In this document: piece after piece, positions 1 to 8,081 of the stretch | Layout of the letters: the number at the start of each line of letters is the position of its first letter | How positions within the stretch are numbered: the stretch's first letter is position 1 | NCBI GenBank assembly: GCA_035456265.1 | Contig: DATIDP010000149.1 | Span: 1-64,000, forward strand | Direction: 5' to 3' | DNA: 64,000 nucleotides | DNA from: DASUPK01 sp035456265 | GTDB taxonomy: Bacteria; Actinomycetota; Thermoleophilia; Solirubrobacterales; 70-9 | Program-made: the position numbers and the translations under genes | The notes under the pieces: model-generated | Told to the model about the DNA's origin: nothing | The model's input: the letters and a program-made list of their open reading frames with translations, nothing else | Databases searched by the model: none

Positions 1-348
1 GCGGCGGCGCAGGTCCTCCGCCTCGTCGCGATCAAGAGCCACATGCAACGCACCGCACCGGGCGAAGCCGGTCTCCTGCTCGGCCTCCCCCTCGAGCTGC
101 TCGGCGAACGCAGGCCAGCGGCGCAGCGACTCCGAGTTGAGACCGAGGAGCTTCTCCTCTCCCCACGACGCCTCGCCCACGGGCGCGAGCATGCCCGCCG
201 CCACGCCGCTCGCGCCCGCGGCCGGCTTGTCGCGCTCCAGGACGCACACCCTCGCGCCGCGCGCCGCCGCTCGCCAGGCGCCGGCGAGGCCGATCACGCC
301 GCCTCCGACGAAGATCGCGTCGAATCGATTGTCCGCTTCTCTGCTCAT
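1..348 (-). CDS. thiO: Glycine oxidase ThiO, N-terminal part (cut by window edge)
   Basis: FAD-dependent amine oxidase of the DAO family. ThiO oxidises glycine to the imine used to build the thiazole ring of thiamine in the cytoplasm. The 116 visible codons start at an ATG (346-348) and stay open to the window edge. Residues 13-24 carry the dinucleotide-binding glycine motif (VGGGVIGLAGAW), followed by an acidic strand end (CVLERD) and the family-typical GASGVAAGMLAP stretch. A GGGAGGG ribosome site lies just before the ATG, at the 3' end of a TPP riboswitch, so expression should fall when thiamine pyrophosphate is plentiful. thiE is divergent. The riboswitch makes ThiO much more likely than another DAO-family oxidase. 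Confidence 0.88.
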   Translation of the reverse strand, partial: MSREADNRFDAIFVGGGVIGLAGAWRAAARGARVCVLERDKPAAGASGVAAGMLAPVGEASWGEEKLLGLNSESLRRWPAFAEQLEGEAEQETGFARCGALHVALDRDEAEDLRRR

Positions 349-351
349 CGC

Positions 352-437
352 CCTCCCTGCGCCGGCATTACCCGGATCAGGTTCAAACGGTCGGCGGGGC
401 TTCAGCCGCCCTCTCAGCCCGTGGTGGGCTCCCGTTG
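352..437 (-). promoter_or_regulatory. TPP (THI-box) riboswitch controlling thiO
   Basis: Read on the minus strand, the RNA contains the two hallmark THI-box segments: CTGAGA after a GGGCCC-type arm, and GAACCTGATCCGGG followed by TAATGCCGGCG and AGGGA. The last segment merges with the thiO Shine-Dalgarno sequence, which favours control of translation initiation. Exact ends are approximate. Confidence 0.93.
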
Positions 438-467
438 CAGTCATGGTACCCGCGCGACCCCGTGATC

Positions 468-473
468 TACGCT
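468..473 (+). promoter_or_regulatory. -10 box (TACGCT) for leaderless thiE
   Basis: A TANNNT hexamer lies 9 bases before GTG 483, with no Shine-Dalgarno sequence. It fits the recurring leaderless arrangement of this window and supports the chosen thiE start. Confidence 0.5.
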
Positions 474-482
474 TGCCCGGCC

Positions 483-1184
483 GTGACCGACGCCAGGCCG
501 GATCTCGCACCGCCCGAGTCGATCGGGGAGCTGCGGCGTCAGCGTCTGCGGTGGGCGCGTCTGTACTTCGTCTCTGACGCCCTGCCGCACGGCCGCGACC
601 CCGAGGCGCTGCTGAACGCCACGATGGCCGCCGGCACCGGAATGATCGAACTGCGGGACCGCGAGCGGCCCAGGTCCGTAATCGAACGGTCGGGGCGCAC
701 CTTCCGGCGCCTGGCGAACACCTACAGCGCGCTCTTCATCGTCAACGACGACCCTTATCTGGCGATCGAGCTGGGCGCCGACGGAGTCCACGTCGGCCAG
801 GACGACATGGATCCGTCGGAGGCCCGGCAGATCCTCGGCCCCAACGGGATCGTCGGGCTCTCGACCCACTCGGGCGAGCAGATCGAGGCCGCCGGGAGCG
901 AGCCGGTCGACTACATCAGCGTCGGGCCGATCTGGGAGACGCCGACGAAGGAGGGGCGTCCCGCGACCGGGCTCGAGCTGATCGGAACGGCCGCCGAGAT
1001 CGCTTCGGTTCCCTGGTTCGCGATCGGCGGGATCGATCCGAGCAACGTCGACGAGGTGGTCGCCGCAGGCGCACAGCGCCTCTGCGTGGTGCGCGCGATC
1101 CGCGACGCCGAGGACCCACGTGGCGCGACGACCGCTCTCTTCGACGCGGTCGATCCAGCTGAGCGCGAGGAGTCGGGCGGGTGA
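483..1184 (+). CDS. thiE: Thiamine-phosphate synthase ThiE
   Basis: Joins HMP-PP and the thiazole phosphate carboxylate to form thiamine monophosphate. The 233-residue TIM-barrel protein has the family landmarks: LYFVSD near the N terminus, MIELRDR (diphosphate and Mg binding), FIVNDD, GADGVHVGQDD, a VGPIWETPTKEG loop and IGGIDPSNV. Starts at TTG 435 or GTG 462 are possible. GTG 483 is preferred because a TACGCT -10 box lies 9 bases upstream and the protein then begins close to the usual ThiE N terminus. Unlike the divergent thiO it has no riboswitch. The stop overlaps the next gene by four bases (GTGA). Confidence 0.92.
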   Translation: MTDARPDLAPPESIGELRRQRLRWARLYFVSDALPHGRDPEALLNATMAAGTGMIELRDRERPRSVIERSGRTFRRLANTYSALFIVNDDPYLAIELGADGVHVGQDDMDPSEARQILGPNGIVGLSTHSGEQIEAAGSEPVDYISVGPIWETPTKEGRPATGLELIGTAAEIASVPWFAIGGIDPSNVDEVVAAGAQRLCVVRAIRDAEDPRGATTALFDAVDPAEREESGG

Positions 1185-1777
1185 CGGGAGCCCGCGACCG
1201 CAAGCGAGCCGAGCGGCAGAAGCGCAAGCGCCGCTCCGCGGAGCGCACGCCGCCGCCCTCCACCTCGCCGACCGCTGCGGACGCAGGAGAGGCAAACGGG
1301 GAGCCGATTCGCTCGGAGACCTTTCGGGAGCGGCTGGCGCGGCGTTCCGAGGAGCGCAACGCCGAGGCACGGGCGAAGCTCGAGCCGCTCGGGAAGGGAG
1401 AGCGGCCCGGCGCGGTCACCGTCGGCGCGGTCGTCTCCGGGATCCTCGCCGTGATCATCACCATCTCCGCCGTGCTCGCCGTCACGGGAGTCGACGCGGG
1501 CGGCCGCGACATCAAGCCCTTCCCGCTGATCGTCTTCTCAGCGGTTCTTTGGGCGATGGCCATAGGCATGTGGCGAGCTCGGTACTGGGCGGTGCTGGGA
1601 TTCCAGACCCTGCTGCTCCTCGTCCTGCTCGCGAGCGCCTTCGGGCTGGTCGTCGTCAACTCGGTTCTTCAGGCGGTTGGTACGACGCTGCTGCTGGCCG
1701 GGTCGGGGGTCCTCTTCTACTTCATGATCCGCGCGATGGCGCGCATTCAGATGCCAAGTCCGCCCGGAGCGGACTAG
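1181..1777 (+). CDS. Hypothetical membrane protein
   Basis: 198 residues of unknown function. The first 75 residues are hydrophilic and very rich in Arg, Lys and Glu (RKRAERQKRKRR near residue 10), so a cytoplasmic basic tail is likely. About four membrane segments follow, roughly residues 80-102, 114-130, 132-158 and 163-183. It starts with GTG overlapping the thiE stop, so it is probably translated with thiE. That placement is not enough to assign a thiamine role, and no family motif was recognised. Confidence 0.7.
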   Translation: MTGARDRKRAERQKRKRRSAERTPPPSTSPTAADAGEANGEPIRSETFRERLARRSEERNAEARAKLEPLGKGERPGAVTVGAVVSGILAVIITISAVLAVTGVDAGGRDIKPFPLIVFSAVLWAMAIGMWRARYWAVLGFQTLLLLVLLASAFGLVVVNSVLQAVGTTLLLAGSGVLFYFMIRAMARIQMPSPPGAD

Positions 1778-1787
1778 GACCCTCCTA

Positions 1788-1793
1788 TAGAGT
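1788..1793 (+). promoter_or_regulatory. -10 box (TAGAGT) for leaderless lpd
   Basis: TATAGAGT lies directly before the lpd start, with the TAGAGT hexamer 9 bases from ATG 1803 and no ribosome binding site. Confidence 0.5.
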
Positions 1794-1802
1794 CGAAGGC
1801 CG

Positions 1803-3170
1803 ATGGCCGAGTACGACGTGATCGTGATCGGAGGGGGCCCGGGAGGCTACGTAGCCGCCATTCGCGCCGCACAACTCGGGCAGAAGACGGCCGTGGTGGA
1901 GCGCGACAAGGCAGGTGGCCGTTGCCTCAACTACGCCTGCATCCCGGCGAAGACGGTGCTGCACACGGCCGAGATCTTCTCCACGGTGACCCAGGACGGC
2001 GCGGATCTGGGCATCGAGGCGAACGGCACCAAGATCGACTGGAAGGCCCTCCAGGAGCGCCGCGCCAAGGTCTCGAAGACGCTCGAGGACGGCGTCCAGT
2101 TCCTCTGGAACAAGAACAAGGCCGAGTTCCTCCATGGCGAGGCGTCACTGGCCGGCGGAGGGAAGGTCAAGGTCGGCGACGACGAACACCAGGCGAGGGC
2201 GATCGTTCTCGCCACGGGATCCGTCGCGCTGCCGATCCCCGGCGTCGACTTCTCGGACCGGGTGATCGACACCTGGGGGGCCTACTCCCTCGAGTCGATG
2301 CCGAAGTCGCTGGTGATCGCCGGCGCCGGGGCCTCCGGCTCCGAGATCGCCTCCGCCTACTCCCGCCTGGGCGTCGAGGTGACGCTGATCGAGATGCTCG
2401 ACCAGATCCTGCCGCTCGAGGACAAGGACATGGCCCGGGTCGTCGAGCGCCAGTTCAAGAAGGACGGCATGGAGGTGCTGACCGGCACCAAGGTCGAGGA
2501 GGTGAGCGAGCAGAAGAGCGGGGTGACCGTCAGGGCAGGGGACAAGGAGCTCAAGGCGGACTACCTGGTGATCGCAGGGGGCCGGAAGCCCGACACCGAT
2601 CCACTCAACCTCGGCGCCGCCGGGGTCAAGACCAACGATCGCGGCCAGATCGAGATCGACGACTACCAGCGGACCTCCGCCGACGGCGTCTTCGCCATCG
2701 GCGACCTCGTCCGCGGACCTGCCCTCGCCCACAAGGCCGAGGAGGAGGGCGTGGTGGCCGTCGAGACGGCGGCGGGCCACGAGACCGAGGCGGTCAACAT
2801 CGACCTGGTGCCAGGCGCGACCTTCACCCACCCCCAAGTGGCTAGCGTCGGCATGACGGAGGAGCAGGCGAAGGAGACCGGCCGTCAGATCAAGGTCGGC
2901 AAGTTCAAGCTCGGCGGCGCCGGCGCCTCCGTCGTCTACGACGACCGGGCGGGCCTGGTGAAGATCGTCGGCGACCCGGAGTACGGCGAGATCCTCGGCG
3001 CGCACATCGTCGGGAACATCGCCTGCGACATGATCAGCGAGGTCGTCAACGTGATGGCGCTCGAGGGCGGCTATCCCGAGCTCGAGCGGATCATCCATCC
3101 GCATCCGACGATGTCGGAGGCGGTTCTCGACGGAGCCCGCGCCGTCGACGGCTGGGCGATCCACGCCTAG
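1803..3170 (+). CDS. lpdA: Dihydrolipoyl dehydrogenase (E3)
   Basis: FAD/NAD flavoprotein that reoxidises dihydrolipoamide on E2 subunits. At 455 residues it is the normal length for E3. It shows the N-terminal FAD motif GGGPGGYVAA, the redox disulfide in GGRCLNYACIPAKT, the NAD-binding GAGASGSEIA, the second FAD motif ADGVFAIGDL and the C-terminal catalytic HPHPTMSEA. No other E3 is in the window, so it probably serves both nearby 2-oxoacid dehydrogenase sets (4480-8074 and 8619-12062). A TAGAGT -10 box 9 bases upstream suggests a leaderless mRNA. Confidence 0.96.
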   Translation: MAEYDVIVIGGGPGGYVAAIRAAQLGQKTAVVERDKAGGRCLNYACIPAKTVLHTAEIFSTVTQDGADLGIEANGTKIDWKALQERRAKVSKTLEDGVQFLWNKNKAEFLHGEASLAGGGKVKVGDDEHQARAIVLATGSVALPIPGVDFSDRVIDTWGAYSLESMPKSLVIAGAGASGSEIASAYSRLGVEVTLIEMLDQILPLEDKDMARVVERQFKKDGMEVLTGTKVEEVSEQKSGVTVRAGDKELKADYLVIAGGRKPDTDPLNLGAAGVKTNDRGQIEIDDYQRTSADGVFAIGDLVRGPALAHKAEEEGVVAVETAAGHETEAVNIDLVPGATFTHPQVASVGMTEEQAKETGRQIKVGKFKLGGAGASVVYDDRAGLVKIVGDPEYGEILGAHIVGNIACDMISEVVNVMALEGGYPELERIIHPHPTMSEAVLDGARAVDGWAIHA

Positions 3171-3174
3171 GACA

Positions 3175-3777
3175 ATGAGAACCAATCGGCTGGAGGCCTT
3201 CTCCGATGGGGTCTTCGCGGTGGCGATCACCCTGCTGGTGCTCGAGATCAATGTCCCGGGAGGAGAGAACCTCTGGCACCAGCTCAAGGACGAGTGGCCC
3301 TCGTTCGCGGCGTTCTTCGTCAGCTTCTGGGTGATCGGGATCATCTGGGTCAACCACCACGGCGTCCTCGACCACCTGGAGCGAGCCGACCGGCCGGTGC
3401 TCTACCTGAACCTGCTGGTCCTGATGACCGTCGTCTTCATCCCCTTCTCGACCGCCCTGATGGCGGAGCACCTGAAGAGCGGCGCCGACGAGAGAGTCGC
3501 TGCCCTCGTCTACAGCGGAGCGTTCCTGGCGATGGCGATCGCCTTCGGCGTCCTCTGGGAGTACATCACCCGGCACCGCGGGCCCCTGGGCGTCGAGCTC
3601 AGCGACGATGAGGTTCGCCGCATCTCGGTCGGGTTCCAGATCGGCAATCCCTTCTACGCCGTCGCCGTCGCCGTCTCGTTCATCAGTCCGGCCGTCGTGC
3701 TCGTGATCATCGCGGCGCTCGCCGTCTATTACATGGTCGCGGGCATGCGCAGCCCGGACCGGGCGGAGACCGGCTGA
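3175..3777 (+). CDS. TMEM175-type (DUF1211) potassium channel family protein
   Basis: 200-residue integral membrane protein. It begins with the family signature RLEAFSDGVFAVAITLLVLE, the first helix and selectivity motif of bacterial TMEM175 proteins, which form tetrameric potassium-selective channels. About six hydrophobic segments follow, including FFVSFWVIGIIWVNHH with the conserved Trp/His region. It starts four bases after lpd and its stop overlaps the next ATG (ATGA), so it sits in an lpd operon. A link to 2-oxoacid metabolism is not obvious. Confidence 0.87.
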   Translation: MRTNRLEAFSDGVFAVAITLLVLEINVPGGENLWHQLKDEWPSFAAFFVSFWVIGIIWVNHHGVLDHLERADRPVLYLNLLVLMTVVFIPFSTALMAEHLKSGADERVAALVYSGAFLAMAIAFGVLWEYITRHRGPLGVELSDDEVRRISVGFQIGNPFYAVAVAVSFISPAVVLVIIAALAVYYMVAGMRSPDRAETG

Positions 3778-4382
3778 TGAGCGAGCGCGCGACCTTCTAC
3801 TACGACTTCAACTCGCCCTACTCGTACCTGGCGGCCGAGCGGATCAGCGGGCTGTTCGCGGAGGCGGGCGTCGAGCAGCCCGAATGGCAGCCGATCTCCT
3901 TCGGCCACCTGCTCAAGACCACGGGCCGGCGGCCTTGGTCCCTGCCCCCGGAGGGGCCCGCCCCCGATCAGCTCGAGGAGGTGCAGCGGCGCGCCCGCGA
4001 GCGTGGGCTGCCCGAGGTGATCTATCCGGAGGGATGGCCGATCGAGAACTACAGCCTCAACCCGGTCAGGGCGGCGATCTATGCGAAGGAGTCGGGACGC
4101 GTGGTCTCCTTCTCGCTCGCCTGCTTCAGGCAGGTGTTCGCGGCCGGCAGGGACATGAGCGAGGTCGACAACGTCCTGATCGCCGCCGCGGCCTGCGAGC
4201 TTCATCCCAACGCGGTCCTGAAGGCGATCCGGACCCGGTCGGTCAAGGAGCGCCTGCGGGTGGCGACCGAGGAGGCCCTGGCCCTGGGCGTGGAGGGCAT
4301 CCCGACCGTCGCGGTGGGCGACCAGCTCTTCTGGGGCGACGATCGCCTCGAGGACGCGGTGCAAGCCGCGTCCGGAGATTGA
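3777..4382 (+). CDS. 2-hydroxychromene-2-carboxylate isomerase-like DsbA-fold protein
   Basis: 201 residues with a thioredoxin/kappa-GST fold. The N terminus FYYDFNSPYSYLAAERI has the SPYS active-site segment of HCCA isomerases in place of a CxxC, so a disulfide oxidoreductase role is unlikely. PEGWPIENYSLNPVRAA and GIPTVAVGDQLFWGDDRL (residues about 172-190) match the family's glutathione-site and cis-Pro regions. Actinobacteria usually lack glutathione, so the thiol used and the substrate are unknown. The ATG overlaps the previous stop. The last codons form the first unit of a tandem repeat that runs past the stop. Confidence 0.78.
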   Translation: MSERATFYYDFNSPYSYLAAERISGLFAEAGVEQPEWQPISFGHLLKTTGRRPWSLPPEGPAPDQLEEVQRRARERGLPEVIYPEGWPIENYSLNPVRAAIYAKESGRVVSFSLACFRQVFAAGRDMSEVDNVLIAAAACELHPNAVLKAIRTRSVKERLRVATEEALALGVEGIPTVAVGDQLFWGDDRLEDAVQAASGD

Positions 4383-4440
4383 TGCGGGCGGTCGAAGCCG
4401 CGTCCGGAGATTGACGCGGGCGGTCGAAGCCGCCTCCTGA
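4356..4440 (+). repeat. Imperfect 32-bp tandem repeat at a gene end
   Basis: Three head-to-tail units begin near 4356, 4384 and 4416. The core is CGAAGCCGCGTCCGGAGATTG; units 1 and 2 share almost all of it, and the third keeps only its first half. Unit 1 encodes the C terminus of the preceding gene including the stop; units 2 and 3 lie in the spacer before pdhA. Confidence 0.75.
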
Positions 4441-4467
4441 TTCTCCGACCGGCTTTCGCGGCGGGAG

Positions 4468-4473
4468 TAGGCT
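4468..4473 (+). promoter_or_regulatory. -10 box (TAGGCT) for leaderless pdhA
   Basis: TAGGCT ends 6 bases before GTG 4480 and no Shine-Dalgarno sequence is present. Confidence 0.5.
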
Positions 4474-4479
4474 GATCCC

Positions 4480-5703
4480 GTGGCCCAGAGCAAGACCAGG
4501 ACGCGTCGCGAAGCCCCCGGCTCGGCCGACGGCCAGGCGCCCGTCAGGAAGACCGAGCTGCCCGACAAGGAGACCTGCCGCGAGCTGCTCAGGCTGATGG
4601 CGCTGATCCGCCGCTTCGAGGAGGAGGCGGGCCGCCAGTACCAGCGCGCCAAGGCCGGCGGCTTCCTCCACCTGGCGATCGGCGAGGAGGCGACGATCGT
4701 CGGGACGACCTCCGTGATGCGGCCGGAGGACTACCTGATCGGCACCTACCGCACGCACGGCCACGCGATCGCCCGCGGCACCGAACCCAGGAGGGTGATG
4801 GCCGAGCTCTTCGGCCGCGTGGACGGCACCTCGGGAGGACGCGGAGGCTCGATGCACATCTTCGACCTGGAGCACCGCTTCATGGGCGGCTACGGGATCG
4901 TCGGCGGGAACCTGCCTCTGGCCGCCGGACTCGCGCTCTCGTCCGACTACAAGGGCACCGACGAGGTGACCGTCTGCATGTTCGGCGACGGCGCCTCCAA
5001 CACCGGCAACTTCGGCGAGACCATGAACCTGGCGGCGCTCTGGAGCCTGCCGGTGGTCTTCCTTGTCGAGAACAACCTCTACGGGATGGGGACCGCGCTC
5101 GAGCGACACTCGGCGGTGCCCGACCTCTCGCACAAGGCCGAGGGCATGGGCGTGCCCGGCGTGCGCGTCGACGGCATGGACGTGCTCGCCGTGAGAGAGG
5201 TCGTGTCAGAGCACATCCGCGTGGCTCGGGAGGACCGCAGGCCGACCCTGGTCGAGGCCTTCACCTACCGCTACCGCGGCCACTCCGCGGCGGATCCCGA
5301 GGTTTACCGCGAGAAGGAGGAGGTGGAGGAGTGGCAGCGCAAGGACCCGATCGAGAGCTTCACCCGGCGCCTGATCGAGGAGAAGGTCCTCTCCGAGGAC
5401 GAGATCCAGGAGATCCGCGACGAGGCTGACACGACGGTGACCAAGGCGGTCGAGTTCGCCGACGACTCGCCGGAGCCCCCGCTCGACTCGCTCTACGACC
5501 ACCTCTACGTGCTCGGCGACCAGGTGCCCGGCTGGTACGGCGTGGACGAGCGCTCGCCGGACTCGCACGCGGCGGAGGAGGAGCGGGCCGCGACTGAGCG
5601 TGCCCGGCAGCTCGCCGAGCGCGGCGCCGAGTACGCGGAGGACGAGGAGCTGCGGGAGGCCGAGGGCGACCAGCCGGATACCCGGCCGGAGGACGTGCAC
5701 TGA
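4480..5703 (+). CDS. pdhA: Pyruvate dehydrogenase-type E1 alpha subunit
   Basis: Thiamine-diphosphate-dependent E1 alpha of a 2-oxoacid dehydrogenase complex, most likely pyruvate dehydrogenase. 407 residues. Landmarks are MALIRRFEEEAGRQYQ, FLHLAIGEEA, TYRTHGHAIARG, the GRGGSMH loop, and the ThDP/Mg motif beginning at GDGASNTGNFGE and ending in VENN, then YRYRGHSAADPE in the phosphorylation-loop region. The first 30 residues are polar and extra relative to bacterial homologues, and the C-terminal 45 residues are acidic. It overlaps pdhB by one base. Pyruvate is inferred as substrate because the second E1/E2 set is the one tied to a leucine-dehydrogenase-like gene. Confidence 0.9.
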   Translation: MAQSKTRTRREAPGSADGQAPVRKTELPDKETCRELLRLMALIRRFEEEAGRQYQRAKAGGFLHLAIGEEATIVGTTSVMRPEDYLIGTYRTHGHAIARGTEPRRVMAELFGRVDGTSGGRGGSMHIFDLEHRFMGGYGIVGGNLPLAAGLALSSDYKGTDEVTVCMFGDGASNTGNFGETMNLAALWSLPVVFLVENNLYGMGTALERHSAVPDLSHKAEGMGVPGVRVDGMDVLAVREVVSEHIRVAREDRRPTLVEAFTYRYRGHSAADPEVYREKEEVEEWQRKDPIESFTRRLIEEKVLSEDEIQEIRDEADTTVTKAVEFADDSPEPPLDSLYDHLYVLGDQVPGWYGVDERSPDSHAAEEERAATERARQLAERGAEYAEDEELREAEGDQPDTRPEDVH

Positions 5704-6692
5704 TGCCGACGATGCGAATGCGCGAGGCGCTCAGGGACGCGATGGCGGAGGAGATGCGCCGCGACGAGGACGTCTTCGTGATGGGCGAGGACGTAGCGGT
5801 CTTCCAGGGGTCCTTCAAGGTCACCGAGGGCCTGCTCGACGAGTTCGGCGAGAAGCGGGTCCGCGACACGCCGATCTCCGAGAACTCGATCGTCGGGATG
5901 GGCGTCGGCGCCGCGATGGGGGGACTGCGGCCGGTCGTCGAGATCATGACCGTCAACTTCGCGCTCCTGGCGATGGACCAGATCGTCAACCACGCCGCCG
6001 CTATCCCCTACATGTTCGGCGGCCAGGTGCGGGTGCCGCTGGTGATCCGCATGCCCGGCGGCGGCGGACACCAGCTCGGTCCCACCCACTCACACAGCTT
6101 CGAGGCGCTCTTCCTGCAGATCCCGGGCCTGCTCGTCGCCTGTCCCTCCACCCCAGGGGACGGCAAGGGCCTGCTCAAGGCCGCAATCCGCGACGACAAC
6201 CCGGTGATCTTCATCGAGCACGAGACGCTCTACGGCATCCGCGGCGAGGTCCCCGAGAACGGGGACGGCGTCGTCGACTTCGGAGAGGCGGCGATCCGCC
6301 GCGAGGGCTCGGACGTGACGATCGTCGGCATCCTGCGGATGGTCGAGGTCGCTCAGCAGGCGGCGCGCACGCTCTCCGAGGAGCATGGTGTGGAGGCGGA
6401 GGTGATCGACCCCCGGACCCTGCGCCCGCTCGACCTCGACACGATCGTCAAGTCCGTCCAGAAGACGAACCGAGTCGTGATCGTCGAGGAGGGCTGGCCG
6501 CACGGGGGGGTCGGCGCGAACCTCGCGGCGCTGATCCAGGGCCAGGCGTTCGACTACCTCGACGCGCCCGTCGAGCGGGTGACCGGAGCGGACGTCCACA
6601 TGCCGTACTCGAAGCGGATGGAGCAGGCGGCGATCCCGCACGCCGAGCACGTCGTCAGCGCCGCGCTCCAGACCCTCGAGGGGAGCCGCTGA
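5703..6692 (+). CDS. pdhB: Pyruvate dehydrogenase-type E1 beta subunit
   Basis: Forms the E1 heterotetramer with the upstream alpha subunit and contributes the glutamate that activates thiamine diphosphate. 329 residues beginning MRMREALRDAMAEEMRRD, with VMGEDVAVFQGSFKVTEGL, DTPISENSIVGMGVGAAMGG (activating Glu region), GGGHQLGPTHSHSFE (active-site histidines) and VIDPRTLRPLD before the C-terminal domain. The alpha stop and beta ATG overlap, as do the beta stop and the E2 ATG (TGATG), indicating translational coupling. Confidence 0.94.
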   Translation: MPTMRMREALRDAMAEEMRRDEDVFVMGEDVAVFQGSFKVTEGLLDEFGEKRVRDTPISENSIVGMGVGAAMGGLRPVVEIMTVNFALLAMDQIVNHAAAIPYMFGGQVRVPLVIRMPGGGGHQLGPTHSHSFEALFLQIPGLLVACPSTPGDGKGLLKAAIRDDNPVIFIEHETLYGIRGEVPENGDGVVDFGEAAIRREGSDVTIVGILRMVEVAQQAARTLSEEHGVEAEVIDPRTLRPLDLDTIVKSVQKTNRVVIVEEGWPHGGVGANLAALIQGQAFDYLDAPVERVTGADVHMPYSKRMEQAAIPHAEHVVSAALQTLEGSR

Positions 6693-8074
6693 TGGCCGAG
6701 ATCGTGATGCCCCGCCTCTCCGACTCCATGGAGGAGGGCACAGTGTTGCGTTGGCTGAAGTCGGCCGGGGATGAGGTGGCGGTCGGCGACGAGCTGGTCG
6801 AGATCGAGACCGACAAGGCGAACATGGTCTACGAGTCGGACCTCGACGGGACCCTGGTCGAGATCCTGGCGCAGGAGGGGGACACGCTGCCCGTCGGCGA
6901 TCCGATCGCGCGGGTTGGTGATGCTTCGCAGGTGGTCGACGGGCGCGGGGCCGATGCCGTTGCCCGGGACCGCCCGCCATCGACAGGAGAGCAGGGCTAC
7001 AACGGGGGTGGCGAAAAGGTCCCGGGCCCCGACATCGCCCCCGCCCCGACGGCCGCTGCTGCGACGCCGGGGCCCGCAACGGCACCCCCGGCAGCCGGTC
7101 CCACTCCCTCCCCAGCCGGCGCTGGCGGTGACGGGCGCGTGAGGGCGTCTCCCATCGCCCGGCGCATCGCAGCAGATCGCGGGCTCGACCTACAGGGGCT
7201 GCAGGGCTCCGGACCGGGTGGGCGGATCGTCAAGGCGGACGTGGAACGCGCGCTCGCATCGGGCGCAGGTGCGGCAGCCGCGACGCAGGTGACGCCGCAG
7301 CCGCCCGCGGAGGCCCCGGTGGCTCCGCCGACACCGGCAGGCCCGACACCCGGCGTCCGCGAGAGGCCCGAGACGGCAAAGGGCCAGGTCGAGGTCGTCG
7401 AGCTGACCAAGCTCCAGCAGACGGTCGCGCGCCGGATGGCCGAGTCGAAGGCCACCGCACCCCACTTCTACCTCCAGGCCGAGATCGACATGACCTCCGC
7501 CGTCCAGGGCCGCGCCAAGCTGAAGGCCTCCGCCAGGGAGGGCGAGGTCGTGCCCACCTTCAACGACATGGTGGTCAAGGCCTGCGCCCTGGCCCTGCGC
7601 GAGCACCCGCGCGCCAACGGCGCCTACCGCGACGGCAAGATCGAGCTCTACTCGCGGGTCAACGTCGGCGTCGCGGTCGCCGCCCAGGACGCCCTCGTGG
7701 TGCCGACCGTCTTCGACGCCGACCAGAAGGGGCTGCGCCGGATCGCTACCGAGGCGCGTGCGCTCGCCGCGCGGGTCCGGGACGGCTCGATCACGCCTCC
7801 CGAGCTCTCCGGGGGCACTTTCACGGTCTCGAACCTCGGCATGTACGGGATCTCCAACTTCGGTGCCGTGATCAACACGCCGCAGGCCGGCATCCTCGCC
7901 GTCGGCGAGGTGAGGGCCAGGCCGCTGGTGACGGATTCCGGCGAGATCGCGCCACGCCAGCTGATGGGAGTGACACTCGCCTGCGACCACCGCATCCTCT
8001 ACGGCGCGGACGGCGCCGAGTTCCTGGCACGGGTCAGAGAGCTGCTCGAGGAGCCGCTGGGGCTCGCGCTCTGA
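6692..8074 (+). CDS. pdhC: Dihydrolipoyl acyltransferase E2 of the first complex
   Basis: Core E2 subunit, 460 residues. It has one lipoyl domain (residues 1-80, lipoylated Lys42 in EIETDKANM), a Pro/Ala-rich linker (about 95-145), a peripheral-subunit-binding domain (ASPIARRIAADRGLDLQGL) and the catalytic acyltransferase domain from about 225. The start is the ATG overlapping the pdhB stop; an upstream extension of the frame would be antisense-like filler inside pdhB. The C-terminal active site reads DHRILYGADGA, with Tyr where the canonical HxxxDG motif has Asp. The same substitution is known in plastid and cyanobacterial pyruvate dehydrogenase E2, which supports a pyruvate role. Confidence 0.93.
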   Translation: MAEIVMPRLSDSMEEGTVLRWLKSAGDEVAVGDELVEIETDKANMVYESDLDGTLVEILAQEGDTLPVGDPIARVGDASQVVDGRGADAVARDRPPSTGEQGYNGGGEKVPGPDIAPAPTAAAATPGPATAPPAAGPTPSPAGAGGDGRVRASPIARRIAADRGLDLQGLQGSGPGGRIVKADVERALASGAGAAAATQVTPQPPAEAPVAPPTPAGPTPGVRERPETAKGQVEVVELTKLQQTVARRMAESKATAPHFYLQAEIDMTSAVQGRAKLKASAREGEVVPTFNDMVVKACALALREHPRANGAYRDGKIELYSRVNVGVAVAAQDALVVPTVFDADQKGLRRIATEARALAARVRDGSITPPELSGGTFTVSNLGMYGISNFGAVINTPQAGILAVGEVRARPLVTDSGEIAPRQLMGVTLACDHRILYGADGAEFLARVRELLEEPLGLAL

Positions 8075-8081
8075 CCGATCG

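Noticed and set aside
435..482. thiE start at TTG 435 or GTG 462
   Set aside because: The TTG overlaps the riboswitch region on the other strand and neither has a promoter or ribosome signal; GTG 483 has a TACGCT box nine bases upstream.
2145..3353. 402-codon ORF opposite lpd
   Set aside because: It is antisense to a full-length E3 with all motifs, and its composition is the Asp/His/Leu/Val-rich type produced by reading GC-rich genes backward. Similar shadows lie opposite nearly every gene.
5600..6691. N-terminal extension of the first E2 into pdhB
   Set aside because: The extension is Arg-rich shadow sequence inside pdhB; the lipoyl domain begins exactly at ATG 6692.
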